From positions 1 to 38,859 of the forward strand of contig FR891970.1 in assembly GCA_000434235.1 (NCBI GenBank): a DNA stretch of 38,859 nt. The letters are read 5' to 3'. Each line of letters starts with the position of its first letter. The stretch's first letter is position 1. The notes beneath the pieces are model-generated. The model was not told the DNA's origin. It worked only from the letters and a program-made list of their open reading frames with translations, and did no database searches. The DNA comes from Alistipes sp. CAG:268. GTDB lineage: Bacteria; Bacteroidota; Bacteroidia; Bacteroidales; Rikenellaceae. This document shows, in pieces, positions 15,759-23,245 of this stretch. A program made the position numbers and the translations under genes.

Positions 15759-17156
15759 ATGCCGTTGTCGAATCCGATTTTCCGCCGCATCGGGCGCCTG
15801 GCCGACGAGCAGGGCGTCCGGGCCTTCGTGGTCGGGGGCTACGTGCGGGACTACTACCTCCGGCGTCCCTCGACGGACATCGACGTGGTGGTCGTAGGCA
15901 GCGGCATCGCGCTGGCCGAGGCGTTGGGCCGCGAGCTGCATGCCCGCGTCTCCGTGTTCAAGACCTTCGGTACGGCGATGGTCCGCGCCGGCGGTATCGA
16001 GGTGGAGTTCGTCGGGGCCCGCAAGGAGTCCTATACGCACGATTCGCGCAAACCGCAGGTCGAGGCCGGGACGCTCGAAGACGACCAGCGCCGCCGCGAC
16101 TTCACGATCAACGCCATGGCCTGGTCGCTCAACGGCGACACGTTCGGCGAGCTGGTCGATCCGTTCGACGGCATGTCCGACCTGGAGGAGTGCATCATCC
16201 GCACGCCGTGCGATCCCGACGTCACCTTTTCGGACGACCCGCTGCGCATGATGCGGGCCGTGCGGTTCGCCTCGCAGCTGGGCTTCACGATCGAGGAGGA
16301 GACCTTCGAGGCGATCCGCCGCAACGCCGCGCGCATCCGCATCGTCTCGCGCGAGCGGATCATCACCGAGCTCAACAAGATCGTCCTTTCGCCTGTCCCC
16401 TCGATCGGCTTCGAACTGCTCGAACTTACCGGGCTGCTCGAACTGATCTTCCCCGAGCTGCACAACCTCAAGGGGGTGGAGCGCCGCGGCAAACACGCCC
16501 ATAAGGACAACTTCGTCCATACGCTCAAGGTGCTGGACAACGTGGCCCGCCGTTCGGACGACCTCTGGCTGCGCTGGGCCGCCGTGCTGCACGACATCGC
16601 CAAGCCGCTGACGAAGGCCTACGACCCCCGTGTGGGATGGACCTTCCACGGTCACGAGGTGCTCGGCTCGAAGATGGTGCCGGCGATCTTCCGACAGTTG
16701 AAACTTCCGCTCAACGAGCACATGAAGTTCGTGCAGAAGCTGGTCTTCCTCCACCTGCGCCCGATCATCCTCTCGGAGGATCTGGTCACCGACTCGGCGG
16801 TGCGCCGCCTGCTCTTCGAGGCGGGCGACGACATCGAGGCGCTCATGACGCTCTGCGAGGCGGACATCACCTCGGGCATCGACGCCAAGGTGCAGCGCTA
16901 CATGGCCAATTTCGAACTGGTGCGCCGCAAGATGAAGGACCTCGAGGAACGCGACCGCATCCGCAACTTCCAGCCTCCGATCACGGGCGAGATCATCATG
17001 CAGACCTACGGCATCGGTCCGTGCCGCGTGATCGGCGAGATCAAGGAGGTGATCAAGAACGCCATTCTCGATGGTGAGATCCCCAACGAATACGAGGCAG
17101 CCCATGCCCTCATGGAGCGGCTGGCGGCGGAGCGGGGACTGACTCCCGTGCATTGA
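15759..17156 (+). CDS. cca: CCA tRNA nucleotidyltransferase with HD domain
   Basis: A 465-residue cytoplasmic class II nucleotidyltransferase that builds or repairs the CCA end of tRNA. The head domain has VVGGYVRD (24-31) and the metal-binding TDIDVVVVG (Asp40, Asp42). RRRDFTINAM and the DPLRMMRAVRFASQLGF stretch are the usual template-region motifs. A C-terminal HD phosphohydrolase domain carries His278-Asp279 in LHDIAKP and a later FHGHE. Similar proteins are common in Bacteroidota. It is the last gene of the pdxJ unit, and a very strong hairpin follows its stop. A poly(A) polymerase activity cannot be excluded. Confidence 0.93.
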   Translation: MPLSNPIFRRIGRLADEQGVRAFVVGGYVRDYYLRRPSTDIDVVVVGSGIALAEALGRELHARVSVFKTFGTAMVRAGGIEVEFVGARKESYTHDSRKPQVEAGTLEDDQRRRDFTINAMAWSLNGDTFGELVDPFDGMSDLEECIIRTPCDPDVTFSDDPLRMMRAVRFASQLGFTIEEETFEAIRRNAARIRIVSRERIITELNKIVLSPVPSIGFELLELTGLLELIFPELHNLKGVERRGKHAHKDNFVHTLKVLDNVARRSDDLWLRWAAVLHDIAKPLTKAYDPRVGWTFHGHEVLGSKMVPAIFRQLKLPLNEHMKFVQKLVFLHLRPIILSEDLVTDSAVRRLLFEAGDDIEALMTLCEADITSGIDAKVQRYMANFELVRRKMKDLEERDRIRNFQPPITGEIIMQTYGIGPCRVIGEIKEVIKNAILDGEIPNEYEAAHALMERLAAERGLTPVH

Positions 17157-17179
17157 ACCGCTCGGGTCCATCCCGGCTC

Positions 17180-17220
17180 AAGACAAAGCCCCGTCCGATT
17201 TTCGGACGGGGCTTTGTCTT
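17180..17220. terminator. Bidirectional rho-independent terminator
   Basis: A 19-base perfect stem (core GCCCCGTCCGA) with a 3-base loop, between the convergent cca and thioesterase genes. Confidence 0.9.
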
Positions 17221-17240
17221 CGTTTGGCAGGCGGCCCATG

Positions 17241-17636
17241 CTACTCCGCGGTGAGGCGCTCGCGCCAGAGGTCGGGGACCGCTTCGCTCCGCTGGCGGGG
17301 AAAGTCGAAGACGACCATCACCGAGCGGCTCTCGCTGCGGACCTCGCCGCCGACGAGGAGCTGCTGGAAGAGGGTCAGGCTCTTGGTGCCGATCCGTTCG
17401 CAGGTGGTCGTGACCCGCACGTCGTCGTGCATGCGGACCTGGCCCATGTAGGAGGTCGAGGTCGAGACGGTCACGATCCGCAGGTCGCCCAGGAGAACCT
17501 CGGCGCCGAGGATGCGCTCGTAGTAATCGACCTTCCCGCCATCGAAATAGGACTGCTGTGCGACGTTGTTCACGTGCTGGAACGGGTCGATGTCGCAGAA
17601 GCGCTTCTGAATCGCGGTTTCGATCGTGCGTGCCAT
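17241..17636 (-). CDS. Acyl-CoA thioesterase, hotdog fold (4HBT/YbgC-like)
   Basis: A 131-residue single hotdog domain. KRFCDIDPFQHVNNVAQQSYFD at the N-terminus matches the 4-hydroxybenzoyl-CoA thioesterase signature, with Asp17 in the catalytic place and the HVNN helix start. The middle VSTSTSYMGQVRMHDDV strand is also typical. It probably hydrolyses short or medium acyl-CoA or acyl-carrier-protein esters; the exact substrate is unknown. It is the third gene of a unit with the glyoxalase-like protein and the threonylcarbamoyl-AMP synthase, only one base after the latter. Confidence 0.9.
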   Translation of the reverse strand: MARTIETAIQKRFCDIDPFQHVNNVAQQSYFDGGKVDYYERILGAEVLLGDLRIVTVSTSTSYMGQVRMHDDVRVTTTCERIGTKSLTLFQQLLVGGEVRSESRSVMVVFDFPRQRSEAVPDLWRERLTAE

Positions 17637-17637
17637 C

Positions 17638-18225
17638 TTATTCGCGGATGATCTTCACCTCGCCGCCTTCGCCGAATGCGATGATCGACGAGGCCTTGCG
17701 GGTCGGTTTGCCTTCGAAACGGGGATTGACGACGAAGTCCACGCCGTCGATGATCTCCTTCGACACCTCCTGCAGCCCCACGGGCGTGGCCTCTCCCGAG
17801 ATGTTGGCCGAGGTCGAGACGATCGGACACCCCAGTGCGCGCAGCATGCGGCGGCAGAATTCGTGGTCGGGGACCCGTATGCCGAGCGTCCCCTCGTCGG
17901 GAATGAGGTTTGCGGCGACGCCGACTGCGCCGGGCAGGATCAGCGTCAGGGGGTTGGTGGCCATCTCCATCACCTCGAAGGCGATTCCCGGGGCCTTGTT
18001 CACATAGCGAACGGTCATGTCGGGCGAGGCGCAGAGCACCAGCATCGACTTCTTGTTCTCGCTTCTCTTGAGGCGGTAGATCCGATCGACGGCCTCGGCG
18101 TTCGTTGCGTCGCAGCCGATGCCCCAGACTGTGTCGGTCGGATAGAGGATCACCCCTCCCGCACGCAGGATGCGGACCGCTTCGTCCACCTCGTGCTGCA
18201 TGTCGTTTTCCTTCTCTTTCTGCAT
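17638..18225 (-). CDS. L-threonylcarbamoyladenylate synthase (YrdC/Sua5 domain)
   Basis: A 195-residue YrdC-domain protein that makes threonylcarbamoyl-AMP from threonine, bicarbonate and ATP, the first step toward the t6A modification of ANN-decoding tRNAs. Visible signatures are GGVILYPTDTVWGIGCDA, IYRLKRSENKKSMLVL, LTLILPG, LGIRVPDHEF and STSANISGEATP. The Sua5 C-terminal domain is absent, so this is the short TsaC-type form. Either Met1 (18225) or Met9 (18201) may be the start. It lies 9 bases after the glyoxalase-like gene and 1 base before the thioesterase gene. Confidence 0.94.
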   Translation of the reverse strand: MQKEKENDMQHEVDEAVRILRAGGVILYPTDTVWGIGCDATNAEAVDRIYRLKRSENKKSMLVLCASPDMTVRYVNKAPGIAFEVMEMATNPLTLILPGAVGVAANLIPDEGTLGIRVPDHEFCRRMLRALGCPIVSTSANISGEATPVGLQEVSKEIIDGVDFVVNPRFEGKPTRKASSIIAFGEGGEVKIIRE

Positions 18226-18234
18226 GGCGGTCGG

Positions 18235-18615
18235 TTATTTCAGGGGAAGTATCTCGATCCAGTAATCGTCGGGATCGTTGATGAAGTAGAGACCCATCTC
18301 GTGGTTCTCGAAGCATACGCAGCCCATCTGCCGGTGGTATTCGCGTACGGCGTCGTAGTCGCCCGTGACGCGCATGCAGAGGTGGCTTTCGTTCTCGCCC
18401 AACTCGTAGGGCGTGGCGGCGTGGTCGCGCAGCCAGGTCAGCTCGAGGCGGAACGGCGACTCCCCGTCGCCCAGGTAGACCAGCACGAAGCGTCCGTCGG
18501 CGGCCTCCTTGCGTCCGACCTCCTTGAGACCGAGTGCCTCGGCGTAGAACTTCAGGCTGCGGTCGAGGTCGGTGACATTGATGTTGAAATGATCGAATCT
18601 GCTCTTTATTTCCAT
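18235..18615 (-). CDS. VOC-family protein, glyoxalase I-like
   Basis: A 126-residue vicinal-oxygen-chelate protein with two beta-alpha-beta-beta-beta repeats. His9 in FDHFNI, Glu58 in FRLELTW, His78 in ESHLCM and Glu121 in YWIEILPL sit where glyoxalase I holds its Ni or Zn ion, so lactoylglutathione-lyase-like activity on methylglyoxal adducts is plausible. Bacteroidota often lack glutathione, so the real thiol or substrate may differ. ATG 18615 follows a -7 box. It is the first gene of the unit with the YrdC and thioesterase genes. Confidence 0.9.
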   Translation of the reverse strand: MEIKSRFDHFNINVTDLDRSLKFYAEALGLKEVGRKEAADGRFVLVYLGDGESPFRLELTWLRDHAATPYELGENESHLCMRVTGDYDAVREYHRQMGCVCFENHEMGLYFINDPDDYWIEILPLK

Positions 18616-18638
18616 TGTTGTCTCGCGTTTACCGGCCA

Positions 18639-18646
18639 CAAATTTA
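18639..18646 (-). promoter_or_regulatory. -7 promoter box for the VOC-YrdC-thioesterase unit
   Basis: TAAATTTG on the minus strand fits TAnnTTTG and lies 23 bases before the ATG. Confidence 0.6.
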
Positions 18647-18654
18647 CATAAAGA

Positions 18655-18686
18655 TTGTGAAATTCTGCCGGAAATATGTACCTTTG
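18655..18686 (+). promoter_or_regulatory. Promoter of the yebC-family gene (-33 TTGTG, -7 TACCTTTG)
   Basis: TTGTG at 18655-18659 and TACCTTTG at 18679-18686 are 19 bases apart, close to the spacing described for Bacteroidota housekeeping promoters. The start codon is 37 bases downstream. This is the best two-part promoter in the window. Confidence 0.75.
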
Positions 18687-18723
18687 CGAGGGAAAAGAAA
18701 AAAACTGAAAAAATAGAATCCGT

Positions 18724-19449
18724 ATGGGAAGAGCCTTTGAGTATCGCAAAGCGAGAAAACTGAAGCGCTGGGGGCACATGGCCCGCACCTTCACCAAGCT
18801 GGGTAAGGAGATCGAAATCGCCGTGAAAGCCGGAGGTTCCGACCCCTCGGGCAATACCCGCCTGCGCATTCTGATCCAGAATGCCAAGGCAGAGAACATG
18901 CCCAAAGAGAACATCGAGCGCGCCATCAAGCGTGCCACGGAGAAGGATGCCGCCGACTACAAGGAGGTCATCTATGAGGGATACGGCCCGCACGGCATCG
19001 CCTTCCTCGTCGAGACGGCGACCGACAACACGAACCGCACGGTGGCCAACGTGCGCATGCACTTCAACAAGTGCGGCGGTACGCTGGGCAACAGCGGCTC
19101 GGTAGGTTTCCTCTTCGAGCACAAGTGTGTCTTCAAGTTCCGTCCCACGGAGGGAGCCGATCCCGAGGAGCTGGAGCTGGAGATGATCGACCTGGGTGTG
19201 GACGAGTTCTACCCCGAGGAGGATGGCATCACGGTGTATGCCCCCTACGAGTCGTTCGGCTCGATCCAGAAGTGGCTTGACGACAAGGGCTTCGAAATCG
19301 TGTCGGGTGAGTCGGTGCGCATCCCGACCGATACGAAGGAGCTCGATGCCGAGGGCCGCGAGTCGGTCGAGAAGCTTGTCGAGAAACTCGAGGAGGACGA
19401 CGATGTGGTGAACGTATACCACACGATGAAGGAGCCCGAGGAGGAGTAG
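18724..19449 (+). CDS. yebC: YebC/PmpR-family protein (transcription or translation factor)
   Basis: A 241-residue cytoplasmic protein of the YebC/TACO1 family. The N-terminal GRAFEYRKARKLKRWGHMARTF and NMPKENIERAIKRA stretches and the central YEGYGPHGIAFLVE are diagnostic, and the length is normal. Members were first described as DNA-binding regulators; more recent work ties the family to ribosomes stalled at proline-rich stretches. Which role applies here cannot be told. It is monocistronic: its own promoter, divergent from the VOC gene, and a strong terminator. Confidence 0.95.
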   Translation: MGRAFEYRKARKLKRWGHMARTFTKLGKEIEIAVKAGGSDPSGNTRLRILIQNAKAENMPKENIERAIKRATEKDAADYKEVIYEGYGPHGIAFLVETATDNTNRTVANVRMHFNKCGGTLGNSGSVGFLFEHKCVFKFRPTEGADPEELELEMIDLGVDEFYPEEDGITVYAPYESFGSIQKWLDDKGFEIVSGESVRIPTDTKELDAEGRESVEKLVEKLEEDDDVVNVYHTMKEPEEE

Positions 19450-19479
19450 GACGCCGGTCGTCCGGACCTTCGGAGCGAT

Positions 19480-19516
19480 AAAATCCCGGTCGGAGATCTT
19501 CCGACCGGGATTTTTT
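19480..19516. terminator. Bidirectional rho-independent terminator
   Basis: Arms AAATCCCGGTCGGA and TCCGACCGGGATTT with a 5-base loop, then a T-run. It separates the yebC gene from the convergent rubrerythrin-like gene. Confidence 0.88.
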
Positions 19517-19599
19517 ATGCCTTTGCCCCGAGGCCGGCGGGTCTGGCCGCCGCCGGATATATGGCCGCTTCCCGCGGCGGGCGGCTCCCCCGGCGCGGC

Positions 19600-20253
19600 T
19601 TACTCCACGCGGATGAACCGCCGCCCGTCGGTCTGGCAGCAGGGACAGTAGAAGTCGCGGTAGCGCGAAGAGTAGAGATTGCCGCAGGTGGGGCAGACCA
19701 GGTAGGCGTCGTTGCGGCCTACCGCTCCGGGAGAGCTTCTGCACCACTCCATCATCACGACGTGGCGTCGGTCGCCGGCCGAAGCCCAGATCAGCACCCG
19801 GGCCGCATAGCGGTTTCCCCGGCGGAGAGCACGGTCGATCTCCGTGCCGTGCCGTTCTCGGAGCGAGTGGCGTTCGTAGTTGAGGCTCCGTTCGAGATTG
19901 CCGTCCGTCGCCCCGACGAAGACCGACACGCGCCCGGGGGGACGGTAGTTGCCGCCCAGCCGTACGATTGCCTCGGCGCAACTGTTCTCCTGCACCCGCT
20001 CCGAGGCGGCCATCGCGCGGAACACCCGGGCGATGTCGTGACGCTGTTCCCGGTCGGCGATTCCGGCAAAGTGATCGTATTGCGTCGCCTTGATGTGCTT
20101 GCGCCGGCAGCAGGCCTCCAGGTCGCCGAGCGTTTCGGTCCAGACCGGCTCCCGGGCCGGCCGCGGCGTGTCGGCCCGTGCGAGGTAGACCCATACGAGC
20201 GTGCCGGCGGCTGCGGCGAAGAGCAGGAATATCAGGATCGGTCGTCTTTTCAT
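19600..20253 (-). CDS. Membrane-anchored rubrerythrin-like protein with degenerate diiron site
   Basis: A 217-residue protein with an N-terminal membrane segment or uncleaved signal (about 5-25), a four-helix ferritin-like region (40-170) and a rubredoxin-type double knuckle at the end (CPTC at 187-190, CPCC at 203-206). The order matches rubrerythrin, which reduces peroxide. By my manual alignment only part of the seven diiron ligands remain: Glu85, Glu127 and His164 are kept, one Glu is Asp161, and the others are Lys52, Gln88 and Ser130. It is unusually Arg-rich. Function is unclear; peroxide chemistry is doubtful. It follows tatC on the same strand. Confidence 0.65.
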   Translation of the reverse strand: MKRRPILIFLLFAAAAGTLVWVYLARADTPRPAREPVWTETLGDLEACCRRKHIKATQYDHFAGIADREQRHDIARVFRAMAASERVQENSCAEAIVRLGGNYRPPGRVSVFVGATDGNLERSLNYERHSLRERHGTEIDRALRRGNRYAARVLIWASAGDRRHVVMMEWCRSSPGAVGRNDAYLVCPTCGNLYSSRYRDFYCPCCQTDGRRFIRVE

Positions 20254-20338
20254 GGCAGCAATCCCGGAGCGGGAGTGTGATGCAAAACGTGCATTTTCTG
20301 TGCCATGGTTGTGCAGCCGGCCCTGTCGGGCAGACGAA

Positions 20339-20374
20339 AAGCCCCCGGAGTGCGGTCGGGTACTCCGGGGGCTT
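20339..20374 (-). terminator. Rho-independent terminator after tatC
   Basis: A 13-base perfect stem (core GCCCCCGGAGT) with a 10-base loop, followed on the minus strand by TTTT. It ends transcription from tatC before the rubrerythrin-like gene. Confidence 0.8.
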
Positions 20375-20401
20375 GTATTCGGTTTGTGCCGTGTGCGGCC
20401 G

Positions 20402-21193
20402 CTACTCTCCGGAGGGCTCCCGGGAGATACGGATGCCGATCTCGTAGAGCAGGAAGAGCGGCAGGAAGACGATCATCAGTGTGAAGGGATCGCCCGTCGG
20501 CGTGATGATGGCCGAGAGGGTGAGCAGCACAACGATGGCGTGCCGGCGGTATTTCCGGAGGAGCGACCGGGTCACCAGCCCCATCCGCGAGAGCAGCCAC
20601 GTCAGCAGCGGAAGTTCGAAGACCAGCCCCATGAGGAAGATCATCATCAGGAAGTTGCCCATGTAGGAGTTGAGCGAGATCTGGTTGGTGATGGCCGCGC
20701 TGAGCTGGTATTCGGTCAGGAAGCGGAACGTGAAGGGGAAGACCACGCCGTAGCCGAGCAGGCAGCCCAGGAAGAACATGCAGGTCCCGAAGAGAAAGGC
20801 CCATCCGACGCTGCGGCGTTCGTTGTCGAACAGCGCGGGCTGCACGAAGCGCCACACCTCGAAGACCAGGTAGGGAAACATCAGCACCAGCGCAAACCAG
20901 AACGACGTGCTGATGTGCGTCAGGAACTGCGAGGCGACGTTGATGTTGATGATGTCCACATGGTAGTTGTCGTTGCTGAAGTCGGGAAAGAAGGGTCCGA
21001 GGCTTCCCAGGCGCGACAGCCACCTGTAGAGCGGAAAGTCGGAACTGGTCGGTGCCAGCACGACGTGGTCGAACAGGTAGGGCATGGCGCAGAAACAGAC
21101 GACCATGAATATGAAGAGTACCGCCACGACGCGCACAAGCATCCAGCGCAGGGCTTCGAGGTGGTCCCAGAACGTCATTTCCTTCTCTTCCAT
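20402..21193 (-). CDS. tatC: Twin-arginine translocase subunit TatC
   Basis: A 263-residue six-helix inner-membrane protein that recognises the twin-arginine signal and forms the Tat receptor. It begins MTFWDHLEALRW after a short cytoplasmic leader. FPYLVFEVWRFVQPALFDNERR in the middle and the late ITPTGDPFT block with MIVFLPLFLLYEIG are diagnostic. An insertion-like loop around 50-90 is somewhat long. It lies 150 bases after the isomerase-like gene, beyond a terminator hairpin, so read-through or its own promoter must drive it. A probable Tat substrate and tatA are encoded a few genes upstream. Confidence 0.96.
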   Translation of the reverse strand: MEEKEMTFWDHLEALRWMLVRVVAVLFIFMVVCFCAMPYLFDHVVLAPTSSDFPLYRWLSRLGSLGPFFPDFSNDNYHVDIININVASQFLTHISTSFWFALVLMFPYLVFEVWRFVQPALFDNERRSVGWAFLFGTCMFFLGCLLGYGVVFPFTFRFLTEYQLSAAITNQISLNSYMGNFLMMIFLMGLVFELPLLTWLLSRMGLVTRSLLRKYRRHAIVVLLTLSAIITPTGDPFTLMIVFLPLFLLYEIGIRISREPSGE

Positions 21194-21289
21194 GGCAAAA
21201 TAGGGTTGCGGTTAGGTGTGTCGGCTCGCCCTTTCCGGGGCGGGAGCCGGGTTGCTGGTTGCGGCAGCCGTGCGGAGGCGGCCATAAAA

Positions 21290-21320
21290 TGTCCGGCTAT
21301 CGCGATCCGATAGCCGGACA
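21290..21320 (-). terminator. Terminator hairpin between the TIM-barrel gene and tatC
   Basis: Arms TGTCCGGCTATCG and CGATAGCCGGACA with a 5-base loop, then TTTTA on the minus strand. It likely lowers transcription into tatC. Confidence 0.75.
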
Positions 21321-21342
21321 GCGGTCCGACCCTTGTCGGATC

Positions 21343-22236
21343 TTACTTTTCGTAGGAGGCCTTGACGAACGGGGCTTCGAGCAGGTAGTCGAGACTCATC
21401 TCGACCCCCTTTTCGATGTCGTATTCGCTCTCTTCCTGCTCCACGACAATCTGTTCCACGCCAGCCAGTTCCGCATTGCGGAAAATGGCGTCGAAGCCGA
21501 CCATGCCGCTCTGACCGATCTCGCGGCGGTCCTTGATGTGGAGCATCCGGAAGCGGCCCGGGTATTTCCGGAACAGATCGACCGGACTGGCCTGTCCCAT
21601 GACGGCCCAATAGACGTCGAGCTGGAAGAAGACATTCTCCGGGTCGGTGTGTTCGAGCATGTACTCGAGCATGACGGCCTGGTCTTCGACCTTACGGAAC
21701 TCGTGCGAGTGGTTGTGGTAGCCGAACCGGATACCCTGCTCGCGGCACTTGGCGCCGATGGCGTTGAGGTAGGCACACTGGGTCTGCAGGTCATGGAGCG
21801 TCGCCGGGACCTCCATGTAGGGGTAGACGATGTAGGACATGCCTGCGGCCTTGTGGGCGGCAATGCAGGCGTCCCACCACTTGAGCGATTCGGAGAAGTC
21901 GCCCGACGCAAGCTCCTCGGGCGAGAGCCCCTTCGAGCAGTGCGACGAGAGAATGCGCATGCCGACCCCCTCGACATCCTTGCGGAAGGTCTCGGGATCC
22001 TTGCCGTAGAAACGTCCGTCGGCGTAGCTGGCAGCTTCGACGCCCGTGTAGCCCATCTCGGCGAGCGCCTTCAGCACCTCGGTGTAATCCTGCTGGTTTT
22101 CTCCGTAGCTGCCGATGAGTGAGCGTACGGAGTAGAGCTGGATGGCTATCTCCTTCCTGGGCGTTTTCTCCGAGGTCGCGGAGGCACAGGCCGCGGCCGC
22201 AAACAGCAGCGCAATGAAGAAAAGAGTTCGCTTCAT
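21343..22236 (-). CDS. Sugar phosphate isomerase/epimerase-like lipoprotein (AP-endonuclease-2 TIM barrel)
   Basis: A 297-residue protein with a lipoprotein-like signal and candidate lipidated Cys17, so it is probably periplasmic or outer-membrane-bound rather than cytoplasmic. The body is a xylose-isomerase-like TIM barrel: IAIQLYSVR opens the first strand, FGYHNHSHEF, VFFQLDVYWA, LHIKDRR and IVVEQEES supply likely metal-binding His, Asp and Glu residues. Family members act on sugars or keto-sugars. In the known 3-keto-glycoside clusters such proteins sit beside DUF1080 and Gfo/Idh/MocA genes, as here. The precise reaction is not certain. Confidence 0.88.
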   Translation of the reverse strand: MKRTLFFIALLFAAAACASATSEKTPRKEIAIQLYSVRSLIGSYGENQQDYTEVLKALAEMGYTGVEAASYADGRFYGKDPETFRKDVEGVGMRILSSHCSKGLSPEELASGDFSESLKWWDACIAAHKAAGMSYIVYPYMEVPATLHDLQTQCAYLNAIGAKCREQGIRFGYHNHSHEFRKVEDQAVMLEYMLEHTDPENVFFQLDVYWAVMGQASPVDLFRKYPGRFRMLHIKDRREIGQSGMVGFDAIFRNAELAGVEQIVVEQEESEYDIEKGVEMSLDYLLEAPFVKASYEK

Positions 22237-22264
22237 GTCGTTCGGGTATTGGGCGGATTCGCAA

Positions 22265-22288
22265 CCGGACCCGGTTTTCCGGGCCCGG
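22265..22288 (-). other. Intra-operon hairpin between DUF1080 and TIM-barrel genes
   Basis: 10-base arms with a 4-base loop. The single mismatch on the plus strand (A against C) becomes a G-U wobble in the minus-strand transcript, so the RNA stem is complete only in the operon's direction. No T-run follows; a stability or processing role is likelier than termination. Confidence 0.5.
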
Positions 22289-22311
22289 CATGCGTTGTCC
22301 GTCGGATGTCT

Positions 22312-23190
22312 TTAGTCGAGCACCTTGATGCGGATGTTGCGGAACCAGACATCGTCGCCGTGGTCCTGGAAGCCGATGTAGCCCTCGCGGTTCTCGCCGC
22401 CGCAGTTGTTCAGCAGCTCGAATGCCAGCGGCCACTTCTCGGGAGCGAACTTGCTCTTCTCGAGCATCTCGGTCCACTGCGGGGTCCACAGGTGGTACTC
22501 CACGACGTTGGCGTCGTTCTGCCCGTGTACGACCGTGCCCTTGTAAACCATGATCTTGGCCTTGTTCCACTCGCCGAAGGGTTTGGCGTTCTGCGGAACG
22601 GCCGGAATCATGTCGTAGAGCGATGCCGATTTGCGGTTGCCGTCCACACCCAGCTTGGCGTCGGGATGGTTCTCGTTGTCAAGCACCTGGTACTCGGGGC
22701 TGGAGATGTAGATCGGCTCGAACTGCTGGTTGTCGTCCTTGGAGGTCGTCACCTCCTGGGCCAGGTAGAAGATACCCGAGTTGCCGCCCTTCGAGACTTT
22801 CCATTCGAGCTCCAGCTCGAAGTTCTTGAACTTGTAGGCGAAGATCAGGTCGCCGCCGTCGCCCGTCTGGGCCTCGCCGCCGCCTGCGCCGTTGAACTTG
22901 ATGGCGCCGTCGTCGATCGTCCAGCGTGCGGGCACCTTGTCCTTGCCGTAGCCGCGCCAGCCGTTGAAGGTCTTGCCGTCGAAGATCACATAGTAGCCGT
23001 CCTTGTCCTTGGGGAAATTCGCGAGATTGACCGTCGGGTTGTTCACCACGGTGTATTCGGGAACGGCGTTCTCTGCCTTCGTAGTGGCCGCGTCGGTTTC
23101 GGCGGTTTTGGCTTTGCCGGCGTTGCCGCCGCACGATGCCAGCGCGAGCGACATCGCTGCGCAGGCCGATGCAAGAAAGATTCGTTTCAT
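22312..23190 (-). CDS. DUF1080 / 3-keto-disaccharide hydrolase lipoprotein
   Basis: A 292-residue lipoprotein with a lipobox at LASC (Cys20) and a short Ala/Lys linker. The rest is one DUF1080 concanavalin-like jelly roll. Signatures include FDGKTFNGWRGYG, the strand FELELEWKVSKGGNSGIFY, PEYQVLDNENHPDA, and the closing GYIGFQDHGDDVWFRNIRIK. Members cleave or hydrate 3-keto-glycosides produced by Gfo/Idh/MocA dehydrogenases. It lies 55 bases after the Tat-signal oxidoreductase gene and before the TIM-barrel gene, so these three are likely sequential exported enzymes. Confidence 0.92.
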   Translation of the reverse strand: MKRIFLASACAAMSLALASCGGNAGKAKTAETDAATTKAENAVPEYTVVNNPTVNLANFPKDKDGYYVIFDGKTFNGWRGYGKDKVPARWTIDDGAIKFNGAGGGEAQTGDGGDLIFAYKFKNFELELEWKVSKGGNSGIFYLAQEVTTSKDDNQQFEPIYISSPEYQVLDNENHPDAKLGVDGNRKSASLYDMIPAVPQNAKPFGEWNKAKIMVYKGTVVHGQNDANVVEYHLWTPQWTEMLEKSKFAPEKWPLAFELLNNCGGENREGYIGFQDHGDDVWFRNIRIKVLD

Positions 23191-23245
23191 TTCGGGTTGT
23201 TTTTTGAGTTGTACGTTTTTTCAGTTTCTGAATCCCGACGCCGGA

